A stretch of 64,000 nucleotides of DNA from Streptococcus sobrinus DSM 20742 = ATCC 33478 (GCF_000686605.1 NZ_JMLC01000003.1:62001-126000); one strand, 5' to 3'; shown: positions 36,800 through 46,332, counted from the first letter of the stretch. Notes: generated by a model not told the origin, from the sequence alone. Numbers and translations are program-made.

Positions 36800-37783
36800 A
36801 TGAAGAAAAAATTCGTGGATAAGCTGGTGGAAAAACTCAACTATCCGCCGCTGCAGGTCTATCTCAAGCACTACCGTAGTGCCGAGATTGACCTATCCAG
36901 TATCGCCGTTGCCTATTACTTGCTGCTGACCATCTTCCCTTTGATTGTCATTGCTGCCAATATCTTTCCTTATTTAGACATTGATTTACCAGATGTCTTG
37001 TCCTTTCTAAGGGCTAACCTGCCATCGGAGATTTACGCCAATGTCGCTGGCATTGTCCGCAACCTCTTTGCCACCCCTTCCAATGGGATTCTGGGAGTTG
37101 CGACCCTGGCGGGTTTTTGGACCATGTCCCGAAGCCTGACCTCCCTGCAAAAGGCCTTTAATAAGGCCTATGATGTCAGTCAACACCGGGATGTTGTGGT
37201 AGGTCATATCGTGGGGATTGTTGCTAGCTTTTTCATCCTCTTTTTGCTGACCTTTGCCTTGCTACTGTCAACCCTGTCCGATGGGGTTTACCAGGCAGCC
37301 TTGCAGAGGAAGTATGATGTGCCCTCGGGTCTGATAAAGCTCTTGCTCCACCTCAATCGCCCCATCATGGTTCTGGTGGTTTGGATTGGCTTGACCGTTC
37401 TCTACTTTATCCTGCCAAATGTCAGGATTCGCAAGATTCGCTACACCATTCCAGGAACCATCCTCAGTGCCATCGTCATCATCTTTATGACGGGCTTGGT
37501 GGGGGACTATGTGACCCATACCTTTAACAATCTGGTTGACATCAAGTTCTTTGGTTCCATCATCATCTTCATCATCATGTTCTGGTTCGTACTCCTGGCT
37601 CGGATACTGATTACGGGAGCTGTCCTTAATGCGACGACTCAAGAATTAGTAACGGGGAAAATGGAAGGCCGCCGAGGCGATGTCTTTGCCTTCCTCCAAT
37701 CCATGGGCGATCATCACGACGACAATGACCGTGAGCAACAGCTGGATAAGCAGGAGGGCAATCCCTTTAAAGAAAAGGAATAA
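36800..37783 (+). CDS. YihY/BrkB-family inner membrane protein
   Basis: A 327-residue protein with six predicted helices, starting after an amphipathic N terminus (MKKKFVDKLVEKLNYPPLQV). It includes SSIAVAYYLLLTIFPLIVIA, LAGFWTMSRSLTSLQKAFNK (family motif), and LVGDYVTHTFNNLVDIKFFG. The C-terminal tail is charged. The family was once misnamed ribonuclease BN; its function is unknown. It is co-transcribed with map (4-bp gap) and ends at a terminator. Confidence 0.9.
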   Translation: MKKKFVDKLVEKLNYPPLQVYLKHYRSAEIDLSSIAVAYYLLLTIFPLIVIAANIFPYLDIDLPDVLSFLRANLPSEIYANVAGIVRNLFATPSNGILGVATLAGFWTMSRSLTSLQKAFNKAYDVSQHRDVVVGHIVGIVASFFILFLLTFALLLSTLSDGVYQAALQRKYDVPSGLIKLLLHLNRPIMVLVVWIGLTVLYFILPNVRIRKIRYTIPGTILSAIVIIFMTGLVGDYVTHTFNNLVDIKFFGSIIIFIIMFWFVLLARILITGAVLNATTQELVTGKMEGRRGDVFAFLQSMGDHHDDNDREQQLDKQEGNPFKEKE

Positions 37784-37789
37784 AATTAA

Positions 37790-37818
37790 GTTCAAGGTTC
37801 TAACCTTGGGCTTTTTTC
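37790..37818 (+). terminator. Terminator of map-yihY
   Basis: CAAGGTT and AACCTTG arms followed by a GGGC and six T residues. Confidence 0.75.
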
Positions 37819-37892
37819 TAGGTTTGATAGCAAGAATAGTCAAATCCCCTCCTTTAGTCTGTCCTGCATTTATGCTATAATGATGGAAATTA

Positions 37893-38266
37893 ATACTCTT
37901 CGAAAATCATAACTTTCCATCAGCAAAGCAAATCTAAGATTTAAAAAATCTTGATTTGCAACGGTAGCCACTAATGTGGCCTACCTATGCTGCTCGCTAG
38001 CTCCAAAGGGAAAGTATAATCGGTTTTCCTTTTCTCGAGTCGTGTCGTTAACTCACCTTGCCGTACTTGTTGAGAAAAGCAGGCCTTCCCCCTTTTGAGC
38101 TACCTGCAGTTCGTTGCACGGCGATGCCCCACGAAGTTGGCCGATTTTACCAACTTCGTGAGGCTAGTGAGGGAGCTAGACAATCGCTATAGCGATTGTC
38201 GTTAGACCTCGCCACTTTAGTGGCTGAGGTCTTTGCTCCATCCTATTTTTGATTTTCATTGAGTTT
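37893..38266 (+). repeat. Composite BOX-like repeat enclosing two opposed three-hairpin units, in the pepV leader
   Basis: The ends are ATACTCTTCGAAAATCA (37893) and TTTTTGATTTTCATTGAGT (to about 38263), the BOX-type termini. Inside is a family B unit on the plus strand (37928-38047: a GCAAATC/GATTTGC, b GGTAGCCAC/GTGGCCTACC, c AAAGGGAAA/TTTTCCTTT, then GAGTCGTGTCG). The boxA-like GTTAACTCACCTTGCCGTAC follows, then a second family B unit on the minus strand (38120-38232: c CACGAAGTTGG/CCAACTTCGTG, b GACAATCGC/GCGATTGTC, a AGACCTC/GAGGTCT). An extended -10 promoter (TGCTATAAT, 37873-37881) lies 12 bp upstream, so the whole element should be transcribed into the pepV 5' UTR. Confidence 0.75.
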
Positions 38267-38291
38267 ACACCCATTAGAAGAAGGTAGTCCA

Positions 38292-39701
38292 ATGACAGTT
38301 GATTTTAAAGCAGAAGTGGAAAAACGTCGGGAGGATTTGCTGGCTGATTTGTTTAGCCTTTTGGAAATCAATTCTGAGCGTGATGATAGCCAGGCCGACA
38401 AGGAGCACCCTTTCGGTCCTGGTCCTGTCAAGGCCTTGGAACATTTTCTAGCTATGGCCCAAAAAGATGGCTACAAGACTAGAAATATTGACAACTATGT
38501 CGGTGATTTTGAATTTGGTCAGGGGGATGAGACCCTAGGAATCTTTGCCCATCTGGATGTGGTGCCAGCTGGGTCAGGTTGGGATACGGATCCTTACAAA
38601 CCGGTCATCAAGGATGGTAAGCTCTATGCCCGCGGTTCTTCTGATGATAAGGGCCCAACTCTAGCAGCCTACTATGCCTTAAAGATTATCAAGGAACTAG
38701 GCCTACCAACTTCTAAAAAGGTCCGCTTTGTTTTGGGAACAGACGAAGAGTCAGGTTGGGGCGATATGGATTATTATTTTGCCCACCCCGATGTTGAAAA
38801 GCCTGACTTTGGCTTTGCCCCAGATGCCGAGTTCCCGATTATCAATGGCGAAAAGGGAAATATCACCCAGTATCTGCATTTTTCTGGGCAAAATGCTGGA
38901 CCTGTCGTCCTTCATTCCTTTAAGGGAGGCCTGAGGGACAATATGGTGCCTGAATCCGCTCAGGCTATCATTTCTGGTCAGCTTAGTCAGGCCCAATTGG
39001 AAGCCAAGCTAGATGACTTTTTAGATGACTATCCTGTTTTATCAGGCTCTCTTCAGGCAGAAGGGGACAAGTTTGTCTTTGAAATTGTCGGGAAAGCTGC
39101 CCACGGTTCAACGCCAGAAGAAGGGGTTAATGGGGCAACCTTCCTGGCCCTCTTCCTCAATCAATTTGACTTTTCTGGTCCTGCCAAAGCTTTCTTGAAT
39201 TTGACAGCGACCGTACTGCATGAAGATTTTGATGGGCAAAAGTTAGGTCTGGCCTATATCGACCCTAAAATGGGTGCCCTGTCTATGAACGCTGGTATCT
39301 TTGACTTTGAAGAAGGAGCTAACGACAACACCATTACCCTCAATTTCCGCTATCCTCAAGGGACTGATACGGCGACCATTAAGGCCGGTCTGGAAAAATT
39401 GCCTGGAGTTGAGTCTGTCAGTCTGGCCGACCATGAGCACCTGCCCCACTATGTTCCTATGGATGACCCCTTGGTTAAAACCCTCTTGTCTGTTTATGAA
39501 AAGCAGACAGGACTGGAAGGCTATGAGCAGGTCATCGGCGGTGGGACCTTTGGCCGTCTCTTGGACAGAGGGGTTGCCTTTGGCGCCATGTTCCCTGACT
39601 ATGTCAATACCATGCATCAGGCCAACGAATTCGTCGAAGTTGAAGACCTCTTCCGTGCCTGTGCCATCTATGCTGAAGCCATCTACGAATTGATTAAATA
39701 A
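38292..39701 (+). CDS. pepV: Dipeptidase PepV
   Basis: A 469-residue M20-family zinc dipeptidase in the cytosol. Metal-binding motifs are FAHLDVVPAGSGWDTDP (His and Asp), GSSDDKGPTLAAYYAL, LGTDEESGWGDMDYY (Glu pair) and PDAEFP. The dimerisation/lid domain follows, and a final ligand lies in NTMHQANEFVEVEDLF. It is of typical length for PepV of lactic acid bacteria. ATG at 38292 with AGAAGAAGG upstream is preferred; the earlier in-frame TTG lies inside the BOX terminus. Its leader carries the composite repeat. Confidence 0.95.
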   Translation: MTVDFKAEVEKRREDLLADLFSLLEINSERDDSQADKEHPFGPGPVKALEHFLAMAQKDGYKTRNIDNYVGDFEFGQGDETLGIFAHLDVVPAGSGWDTDPYKPVIKDGKLYARGSSDDKGPTLAAYYALKIIKELGLPTSKKVRFVLGTDEESGWGDMDYYFAHPDVEKPDFGFAPDAEFPIINGEKGNITQYLHFSGQNAGPVVLHSFKGGLRDNMVPESAQAIISGQLSQAQLEAKLDDFLDDYPVLSGSLQAEGDKFVFEIVGKAAHGSTPEEGVNGATFLALFLNQFDFSGPAKAFLNLTATVLHEDFDGQKLGLAYIDPKMGALSMNAGIFDFEEGANDNTITLNFRYPQGTDTATIKAGLEKLPGVESVSLADHEHLPHYVPMDDPLVKTLLSVYEKQTGLEGYEQVIGGGTFGRLLDRGVAFGAMFPDYVNTMHQANEFVEVEDLFRACAIYAEAIYELIK

Positions 39702-39763
39702 TCGACCATCTATAACCCTATCGGACCAGCTCAGCCTTGCTAGACTGGTCCGCTGATTTTAGT

Positions 39764-39862
39764 TTACTCTTCGGAAATCAAAAATTGCTAAGGCAGTGAA
39801 GGAATAGCACTGCAGAATAAGGTAAAGTGACTTACCAATGAATTTTTTGATTTTCATTGAGT
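39764..39862 (+). repeat. BOX-like repeat between pepV and the UDG-like gene
   Basis: TTACTCTTCGGAAATCAAAA at the left and TTTTTTGATTTTCATTGAGT at the right, about 99 bp apart, with a degenerate interior (no clear CTTTGCCGTAC). These ends match the copies at 41334 and 52442. Confidence 0.6.
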
Positions 39863-39949
39863 GCTGAATTACCGAAACCTCAAGGCTGAATGCCCAAGGG
39901 CAGAATCTTGCTCCGACTTCAACCTGATTTTGAAAAGGAGATGTTTCCT

Positions 39950-40534
39950 ATGTCAAGCATGCAAGAAATTATTGAGGCCATCAAGGCCGACCCCCAAAAT
40001 GAGGAATTTACCAAGGCTGGAATTGAGCCTCTCTTTACGGCTCCCAAGACCTCCCGCATCAATATCGTTGGCCAGGCCCCTGGTATCAGAGCCCAAGAAT
40101 CCCGCCTTTACTGGAATGATCCTTCGGGAGATAATCTGCGGGACTGGTTGGGAATTGACCGAGATACCTTCTATAATTCCGACAAGATTGCCGTTATCCC
40201 TATGGATTTTTACTACCCTGGCAAGGGCAAATCTGGCGACCTGCCTCCTCGTAAGGGTTTTGCGGAAAAATGGCACCCCCTGATTTTGCAGGAGTTGCCT
40301 GACATCTCTTTGACCCTTTTGATTGGGAACTATGCCCAGCATTATTACCTCCAACAAAAATCTTCGGTTAAGCTGACGGATAATGTCAAAGCCTATAAAG
40401 ACTTTCTCCCAGACTTTTTCCCCTTGGTTCATCCGTCCCCGCGCAACAATATTTGGCAAAAGAAAAATCCTTGGTTCAAGGAAGAGGTTCTGCCAGATCT
40501 CAAAAAATTGGTGAAAGAGATTCTCGAAAAATGA
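39950..40534 (+). CDS. Uracil-DNA glycosylase-superfamily protein
   Basis: A 194-residue protein of the UDG fold. It has the motif NIVGQAPGIRAQESRLYWND (G-Q-A-P-G water-activating loop, about residues 34-53), SGDNLRDWLGIDRDTFY, MDFYYPGKGKSGDLPPRKG and the C-terminal VHPSPRNNIW matching the HPSPRN/S DNA-contact motif. It is separate from the classical Ung family and closer to the UDG-like proteins of streptococci. Activity is probable, not certain. ATG at 39950 has AAAAGGAG about 10 bp ahead; another at 39941 is too close to it. It overlaps the next gene as ATGA. Confidence 0.85.
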   Translation: MSSMQEIIEAIKADPQNEEFTKAGIEPLFTAPKTSRINIVGQAPGIRAQESRLYWNDPSGDNLRDWLGIDRDTFYNSDKIAVIPMDFYYPGKGKSGDLPPRKGFAEKWHPLILQELPDISLTLLIGNYAQHYYLQQKSSVKLTDNVKAYKDFLPDFFPLVHPSPRNNIWQKKNPWFKEEVLPDLKKLVKEILEK

Positions 40535-41292
40535 CCCAGAAACTAACCTTCAATGTTCACACAGCTCAAAAGAAGCCCAACAATCAGGATAGCTGTCCCT
40601 TCTGCCAGATTGATAGCCTGGAAAAAATTATTGCCCAAAAAGGGGACATGATTTGGCTGGACAATAAATACCCAGTTCTGGCTAAGACCTATCAGACCTT
40701 GATTATCGAGTCTAGCCAACATCTGGGAGACATCACGACTTACAGCAAAGCCCACAATCGTAAGCTCTTTGCCTTCGCCCTCAAGGCTTGGCGTCAGTTG
40801 GAGGATAGTGGTCGCTTTAAGACAGTCGGTCTTTTTAAAAATTTTGGTCCCCTCTCAGGTGGCTCCCTGCGCCATCCCCATATGCAGGTGATTGGATTTG
40901 AAGGGGTTGACGCCTACGAGGCAATAGATGCTGAGACCTTCGCTGGGGCTCTGGTGAGCCAGGAAAGGACTGACCTAGCCCGAGTGACCATTTCGGCCCA
41001 ACCCCTGAGCAGTTTTACCGAAATCAATGTGGTCATCGCAGACCAAAGAGATAGCGACAAGTTGGCCGACACGGTGCAGAAGGTTCTCCGCTATGTGCTT
41101 GAAGGCTACCTTGGCGGAGCCTGTTCCTCCTACAATCTCTTCTTTTATCATCAAGGAGAAGGTCTAGTCTGCAAGGTCATTCCTCGCTTTGTGGCTTCCC
41201 CCTATATGATTGGCTACCATCTGGTTCAGGTAAATTCTGACAGCAGAGTGGCAGAAGAGGTGGCGGAATTGCAAGCATTTTTGGAAAACTAG
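40531..41292 (+). CDS. HIT-like protein of the GalT/DUF4931 type
   Basis: A 253-residue protein with a zinc-ribbon-like CPFC (residues about 22-25), GDMIWLDNKYPVLAKTYQTL, and the nucleotide-binding histidine motif GGSLRHPHMQVIGFEG (HxHxQ). This places it in the HIT/GalT superfamily as a nucleotidyltransferase or hydrolase of unknown substrate. The start overlaps the UDG stop (ATGA), so the two are coupled. Loss of a family-typical C-terminal half relative to GalT fits the DUF4931 group. Confidence in the superfamily is good, in function low. Confidence 0.8.
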   Translation: MTQKLTFNVHTAQKKPNNQDSCPFCQIDSLEKIIAQKGDMIWLDNKYPVLAKTYQTLIIESSQHLGDITTYSKAHNRKLFAFALKAWRQLEDSGRFKTVGLFKNFGPLSGGSLRHPHMQVIGFEGVDAYEAIDAETFAGALVSQERTDLARVTISAQPLSSFTEINVVIADQRDSDKLADTVQKVLRYVLEGYLGGACSSYNLFFYHQGEGLVCKVIPRFVASPYMIGYHLVQVNSDSRVAEEVAELQAFLEN

Positions 41293-41333
41293 AAGTCATC
41301 TGACCTAGAGATTTGGGTCAAATTTTTATTTTT

Positions 41334-41436
41334 ATACTCTTCAAAAATCAAAACTATCCATCGTTAACTCACTTTGCCGTACCCAAGTACTGTCTGCAGT
41401 TCGTTGCCTTGGCTATTTTTGATTTTTATTGAGTAT
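41334..41436 (+). repeat. BOX-like repeat (boxA-boxC type)
   Basis: ATACTCTTCAAAAATCAAAA, then GTTAACTCACTTTGCCGTAC, CTGTCTGCAGTTCGTTGC, and TATTTTTGATTTTTATTGAGTAT. The A part resembles pneumococcal boxA and the end resembles boxC, with no boxB between. It is 103 bp, the same as the copy at 52442. Confidence 0.8.
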
Positions 41437-41572
41437 TAGTTTGCATCACAGTTTTGTCGGCTGTTCAAGAAAATGCTAAACTGTTTTTATAAGAATAGTT
41501 TAAATTGACCTCTGGTAGAGATGAATTAGTCTGATGCAGAGGCAGAAGTCACTTGAAATCAAGGAGAAGGAT

Positions 41573-42142
41573 ATGGATATCAGTGAAGTTGAGATTAAAG
41601 AATTGGTTGAAGCCGTTCAAGAAAAGGCCCCCGACTATCAGTTGGATTGGCAGACCTATCTGGTCGGTAACCTTTGGGGAGACGGTGGTTTTTGGTTGGA
41701 AAATCCACAATATTTTATTTTTATTTACCTCTCTAAGAATTATCAAGCGATTGCCAAAAAAGATATTCAAGGCTTACAAGTGGAAAATCGCGAAAAGGAC
41801 TATCGCCTGAATATTCGCCTGACAAATGGTCAATACTATCAGGTTGACCTTCTTAAGGGCGTCAAGGATCTTCCTAATCACGAAGAAAAACTAAATCATT
41901 TAGTGGAGCGCCTGTCACAGGACTTTGGGGATCGCCAGGACATGAAAAATCACAGCCGATACTCCGGTGGGCTATTAGCAGCTCAAATCATTCTCCTAGT
42001 CTTAACGGTGGTGGCGGCAATTGTAGGTGCCCTAACTAAATCCTTGCCAATACTTGTTTTGGCAATAGTCTGCGCCTTGGCCTACAGATTTCATGTCATT
42101 CCTCGCTTGGTTTATCGCATCCACCCACCAAAGGACCAATAA
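41573..42142 (+). CDS. Conserved hypothetical protein with C-terminal membrane segments
   Basis: A 189-residue protein. Residues 1-135 are soluble (MDISEVEIKELVEAVQEKAP, LDWQTYLVGNLWGDGGFWLE, RLTNGQYYQVDLLKGVKDLP). They are followed by two adjacent hydrophobic helices (LLAAQIILLVLTVVAAIVGA and LPILVLAIVCALAYRFHVIP) and a basic tail. I recognise no family. ATG at 41573 is chosen because AAGGAGAAGG lies 5 bp upstream. Single gene with a terminator at 42197. Confidence 0.7.
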   Translation: MDISEVEIKELVEAVQEKAPDYQLDWQTYLVGNLWGDGGFWLENPQYFIFIYLSKNYQAIAKKDIQGLQVENREKDYRLNIRLTNGQYYQVDLLKGVKDLPNHEEKLNHLVERLSQDFGDRQDMKNHSRYSGGLLAAQIILLVLTVVAAIVGALTKSLPILVLAIVCALAYRFHVIPRLVYRIHPPKDQ

Positions 42143-42196
42143 TAAGCAGGCCTACAACAATTTACTTTGGCTCTGTCAAAAAGAATAGAATAATAA

Positions 42197-42238
42197 AAAG
42201 CTGATTCCTCCTAGAGATTGAGAAATCAGCTTCTTTTG
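42197..42238 (+). terminator. Terminator of the hypothetical membrane protein gene
   Basis: AAGCTGATT and AATCAGCTT arms with an 18-nt loop, followed by CTTTTG. Confidence 0.65.
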
Positions 42239-42399
42239 TCTATTCAGCTTATCAATGTTATAGCCAAGAAAAATCAAAATCTGATATTTTCTATCGTAAC
42301 AAGTTTATCAGCGATTAAAAATCACTGATATATTATCGCTATGGAGGTTGCCGTTTAGGAATAAGACAGAAGGGCTTTGACAGATGTTAAAACTACCCC

Positions 42400-42531
42400 A
42401 GCAAGGGTGACTAGCTGTCTGCTGTGGCACGAGGTGGCGCAAAGATAGCAGACACCTACTGCGACATCAGTCACTTTAGTGACTTGAGGTCCTTGCTCCT
42501 TTCCTCGGGTTGTTTAATTTTCGTTGAGTAT
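42400..42531. repeat. Degenerate BOX/three-hairpin composite downstream of mnmE
   Basis: The right end TTTAATTTTCGTTGAGTAT and the hairpin GTCACTTTAGTGAC followed by TTGAGGTCCTTGCTCC match 38210-38240 (GCCACTTTAGTGGC, TGAGGTCTTTGCTCC), with the stem changed but still paired. The left part (AGCTGTCTGCT/AGCAGACA) is a decayed stem. The rest of the 397-bp gap from 42143 holds only the terminator at 42197 and no gene that I can support. Confidence 0.5.
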
Positions 42532-42539
42532 GAAGGGAT

Positions 42540-43910
42540 TTATTTTCCCAAACAGAATTGGCTGAAGAGTTGGGTGATGAGTTCATCGGGGGCGGCATCT
42601 CCTGTAATTTCTCCCAGAATTTCCCAGCAGCGGGTCATGTCAACCTGGAGAAGATCGACCGGCATGCCAGCCTCTAGCCCTTGGTTAACCTCTTGCAGGC
42701 TGGCCAGGGCTTTTTCAATGAGGGAAATGTGACGGGAGTTGGACAGGTAGGTCGCATCCTTTTCCACCAGACCGGCGTTGTCAAAGAAGAGGTCATTGAT
42801 CCGCTCTTCAATCAGGTCCATATTTTGATTATTGAGGACAGAGATTTGGATAACATCGTCGGGTAGCTGGTCCAGCTCAATCTTTTGCGGCAGGTCAGTT
42901 TTATTGATGAGGATAATCCGCTTGCTATCCTTACTGATGTCCAATAATGCTCGGTCCTGGTCAGTTAATTTTTCTGAGCCATTGAGAACCAGAAGGACTA
43001 GGTCAGCTTCGGCCAGGGCCTTTTTGGAGCGTTCAACACCGATTTTTTCAACCAGATCATCGGTCTCACGAATCCCAGCCGTATCAATCAATTTAAGAGG
43101 AACTCCCTTAATATTGACATATTCTTCAATGACATCACGGGTGGTCCCAGCTACATCGGTAACGATGGCCTTGTCCTCCCGCAGGAGATTATTGAGCAGG
43201 CTGGACTTGCCGACATTGGGTCGCCCGATAATTGCTGTAGAGAGGCCTTCGCGGAGAATTTTGCCCCGTTTTGCGGTTGCCAGTAGGCGGGTCAAAAGAT
43301 CCTCAAATTCCTGCGTCTTTTCTCGCATTAGGGCTGTGGTCATTTCTTCCACATCGTCATATTCGGGGTAGTCAATATTGACTTCAACCTGGGCCAGGGT
43401 ATTGAGAATTTCCTGGCGGATGTTATTAATGAGATTTTTCAGGGAACCATCCAGCTGGCTGACAGCGATATTCATGGCCTTGTCTGTCTTGGCCCGAATC
43501 AAATCCATAACGGCCTCGGCCTGTGTCAAATCCACACGACCATTGAGAAAGGCCCGCTTGGTAAATTCACCAGGCTCAGCCATTCGAGCCCCTGACCGCA
43601 GGAGCAGTTGGAGAATTTCATTGGTGACAGCGACACCGCCGTGGGTATTGATTTCCACCACATCTTCACGGGTAAAGGTTTTGGGAGCCCGCATGACAGA
43701 AACCATGACCTCGTCAATAATCTCGTCATTTTCAATAATATGACCGTAGTTGATGGTGTGGGAAGGCACGGTCTCTAAATCCTTGCCTTTAAAAACACTC
43801 TTGGCGATGGCGACGGCCTGACTGCCAGAGAGACGGACAATCCCGATGGCCCCCTCACCCAGAGGGGTTGAAATAGCCGCGATGGTATCAAATTCTTTGG
43901 TAATGGACAT
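42540..43910 (-). CDS. mnmE: tRNA modification GTPase MnmE
   Basis: A 456-residue GTPase that, with MnmG, adds carboxymethylaminomethyl groups to U34 of tRNAs. The N-terminal folate-binding domain starts [20 protein letters not shown]. The inserted G domain has [33 protein letters not shown] and NKTDLP. The protein ends with the invariant FCLGK. It is of normal length. The ATG at 43910 has AAGGAAG upstream. It is divergent from rpiA. Confidence 0.97.
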   Translation of the reverse strand: MSITKEFDTIAAISTPLGEGAIGIVRLSGSQAVAIAKSVFKGKDLETVPSHTINYGHIIENDEIIDEVMVSVMRAPKTFTREDVVEINTHGGVAVTNEILQLLLRSGARMAEPGEFTKRAFLNGRVDLTQAEAVMDLIRAKTDKAMNIAVSQLDGSLKNLINNIRQEILNTLAQVEVNIDYPEYDDVEEMTTALMREKTQEFEDLLTRLLATAKRGKILREGLSTAIIGRPNVGKSSLLNNLLREDKAIVTDVAGTTRDVIEEYVNIKGVPLKLIDTAGIRETDDLVEKIGVERSKKALAEADLVLLVLNGSEKLTDQDRALLDISKDSKRIILINKTDLPQKIELDQLPDDVIQISVLNNQNMDLIEERINDLFFDNAGLVEKDATYLSNSRHISLIEKALASLQEVNQGLEAGMPVDLLQVDMTRCWEILGEITGDAAPDELITQLFSQFCLGK

Positions 43911-44049
43911 AAGTCTTCCTTCTTGATTGAGATACTGTCATTGTATCGCAAGCCCCAAGGGATAGCAAGTGATAAAATCACCGCCTCTGTTGGTAGTTCA
44001 AGGTTTTTCATGATATAATAAATTGATAAAAAAGAGAGGGATAATTAGC

Positions 44050-44736
44050 ATGCAAAAGATGGATGACTTGAAGAAGCAAGCGAGTGTCAGAGCAGCCCAG
44101 TATGTCAAGGACGGAATGGTCGTTGGTCTGGGAACGGGTTCAACCGCTTATTATTTTGTGGCCGAAATTGGTCGCAGGGTCCAAGAAGAGGGCTTGCAGG
44201 TAGTGGGCGTGACAACCTCAAGTGGGACGACTGCCCAAGCCCAAGCTCTGGGGATTTCCCTCAAGTCTGTTGATGACATTGATAGTATTGATGTCACCGT
44301 TGACGGGGCAGATGAAGTAGACCGCAACTTTAACGGCATCAAGGGCGGTGGCGGAGCCCTCCTGATGGAAAAGATTGTCGCAACACCAACCAAGGACTAT
44401 ATCTGGGTGGTTGATGAAAGCAAGCTGGTCAAGGCCCTAGGTGCCTTCAAGCTACCTGTTGAAGTGGTTCAGTATGGAGCCGAACGCCTCTATCGTCAGT
44501 TCGACCAGCAGGGCTACAAGCCTAGCTTCCGCCAAAAAGATGGCAAGCGTTTTGTTACTGATATGCAAAACTTTATCATTGACTTGGATTTGGGGACTAT
44601 CGAAAATCCTCTTGCTCTCGGTCAGGAGCTCAAAAGTCTGACGGGCGTGGTTGAACATGGCCTCTTTAACGGCCTGGTCAATAAGGTCATAGTTGCTGGC
44701 CAGGACGGCGTAAAAGTATTAGACAGTCATAAATAA
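44050..44736 (+). CDS. rpiA: Ribose-5-phosphate isomerase A
   Basis: A 228-residue isomerase of ribose-5-P and ribulose-5-P in the pentose phosphate pathway. It has [18 protein letters not shown] (phosphate loop, about residues 25-42), [20 protein letters not shown] with the catalytic Asp and Lys, and [18 protein letters not shown] at 44050 follows AGAGAGGG; the earlier in-frame TTG has no RBS. An extended -10 (TGATATAAT) lies at 44011. It heads the nucleoside-catabolism cluster with deoB, punA and deoD, which yields ribose-5-P. Confidence 0.95.
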   Translation: MQKMDDLKKQASVRAAQYVKDGMVVGLGTGSTAYYFVAEIGRRVQEEGLQVVGVTTSSGTTAQAQALGISLKSVDDIDSIDVTVDGADEVDRNFNGIKGGGGALLMEKIVATPTKDYIWVVDESKLVKALGAFKLPVEVVQYGAERLYRQFDQQGYKPSFRQKDGKRFVTDMQNFIIDLDLGTIENPLALGQELKSLTGVVEHGLFNGLVNKVIVAGQDGVKVLDSHK

Positions 44737-44837
44737 GAATATTCTTTGAAGTTTAAAATCTGCATCTTACAGCTTTAGTAGGAATATTTGTTGCTGAAAA
44801 AGCATAATTGTTTTGACTGATGATGTAAGGAGAGAAT

Positions 44838-44975
44838 GATACTTTCTCCAAAGTGGTATTATTAGCAACAAGTGTACTTGGTGCTAATAACGGAAATTTT
44901 GAGACTGAGGCTCAAAATTTAGTAATGAAACTCCGTCAGGAGTTTGCTTGTGTCCGCACTTTTTAAGAAAGTATC
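44838..44975 (+). repeat. 138-nt multi-stem element (family C), copy upstream of deoB
   Basis: The outer arms GATACTTTCT (44838-44847) and AGAAAGTATC (44966-44975) enclose three inner hairpins: TTATTAGC/GCTAATAA, AATTTTGAG/CTCAAAATT around ACTGAGG, and AAACTCC/GGAGTTT around GTCA. The conserved single-stranded parts are CGGAA, AGTAATGAAA and TTTGCTTGTGTCCGCA. A second copy of exactly the same length lies at 60511-60648 with every stem changed in sequence but still paired. The rest of the 372-bp gap (44976-45108) holds a TAGGGAA/TTCCCTA hairpin at about 45037 and the deoB RBS. Confidence 0.75.
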
Positions 44976-45108
44976 AAAAATGTGAGCTTAAATGAGTACA
45001 ACAAGAAGGTAGGAGCAAGGCCTGTGCTCCCTCAAAATAGGGAAAACTGGCCCCTTCCCTACACTAAAAATTGAGTGATAACCCAGCTATCTTAGAGATG
45101 AGGACATA

Positions 45109-46320
45109 ATGTCAAAATTTGAACGTATTCACCTAGTTGTTTTGGATTCCGTTGGAATCGGTGCGGCCCCAGATGCCAATAACTTTGTCAATGCTGGTGT
45201 GCCAGATGGTGCTTCTGATACTCTGGGTCATATTTCCAAAACGGTCGGACTGGACCTGCCCAATATGGCTAAAATCGGCTTGGGCAATATCCCTCGCCCC
45301 CAAGCCCTAAAGACCGTCCCAGCAGAAAGCGAACCAAGTGGTTATACCACAAAACTGGAGGAAGTTTCCCTTGGTAAAGATACCATGACTGGTCACTGGG
45401 AAATCATGGGCCTCAATATTACTGAGCCCTTTGATACTTTCTGGAATGGCTTCCCCGAAGAAATCATTACCAAGATTGAAGAATTTTCAGGCCGTAAGGT
45501 CATCCGTGAGGCCAACAAGCCTTATTCAGGCACTCAAGTCATTGCCGACTTTGGGCCTCGCCAGACGGAGACAGGCGAATTGATTATCTATACCTCAGCG
45601 GATCCTGTCTTGCAAATTGCTGCTCATGAGGACGTTATTCCCCTGGAAGAGCTCTATCGTATCTGTGAATACGCCCGTTCTATTACGCTGGAACGTCCAG
45701 CCTTACTGGGTCGGATTATTGCCCGTCCTTATGTAGGTCAACCAGGCAACTTCACGCGAACCGCTAACCGTCGGGACTTGGCGCTATCACCCTTTGCCCC
45801 AACTGTCCTCAATAAATTAGACGAAGCTGGCATTGATACTTATGCCGTCGGTAAGATCAATGACATCTTTAACGGCTCTGGCCTCAACCACGATATGGGC
45901 CACAATAAGTCCAACAATCACGGCGTTGACAATCTCATTGAAGCTATGAAGAAGTCTGAATTTACCCATGGCTTATCCTTCACCAATCTGGTGGACTTTG
46001 ATGCCATGTATGGTCATCGTCGCAACCCTCAGGGTTATCGCGATTGCCTGCAGGAATTTGACGGTCGTCTGCCAGATATCCTTGAAGCCATGCAGGAAAA
46101 TGACCTGCTCATGATTACGGCTGACCACGGTAATGACCCTACCTATGCTGGTACCGACCATACCCGTGAATACATCCCGCTCCTAGCCTACAGCCCAGCC
46201 TTTAAGGGCAATGGCACCATCCCAGTCGGTCACTACGCTGACATCTCTGCCACCGTTGCCCAAAACTTCGGTGTCGACACCGCCATGATTGGCCAAAGCT
46301 TCTTGGATAAGTTGGTGTAG
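45109..46320 (+). CDS. deoB: Phosphopentomutase
   Basis: A 403-residue alkaline-phosphatase-superfamily enzyme that interconverts (deoxy)ribose-1-P and -5-P. It shows [15 protein letters not shown] (metal Asp), [14 protein letters not shown] with the phosphorylated Thr, and the metal-binding [19 protein letters not shown]. It is of normal length. It links the phosphorylases PunA and DeoD to RpiA. RBS is GATGAGGA. It is followed 12 bp later by an AT-rich EcsC-like gene that is not part of the usual deo operon. Confidence 0.97.
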   Translation: MSKFERIHLVVLDSVGIGAAPDANNFVNAGVPDGASDTLGHISKTVGLDLPNMAKIGLGNIPRPQALKTVPAESEPSGYTTKLEEVSLGKDTMTGHWEIMGLNITEPFDTFWNGFPEEIITKIEEFSGRKVIREANKPYSGTQVIADFGPRQTETGELIIYTSADPVLQIAAHEDVIPLEELYRICEYARSITLERPALLGRIIARPYVGQPGNFTRTANRRDLALSPFAPTVLNKLDEAGIDTYAVGKINDIFNGSGLNHDMGHNKSNNHGVDNLIEAMKKSEFTHGLSFTNLVDFDAMYGHRRNPQGYRDCLQEFDGRLPDILEAMQENDLLMITADHGNDPTYAGTDHTREYIPLLAYSPAFKGNGTIPVGHYADISATVAQNFGVDTAMIGQSFLDKLV

Positions 46321-46332
46321 GGAGACGGAAAA

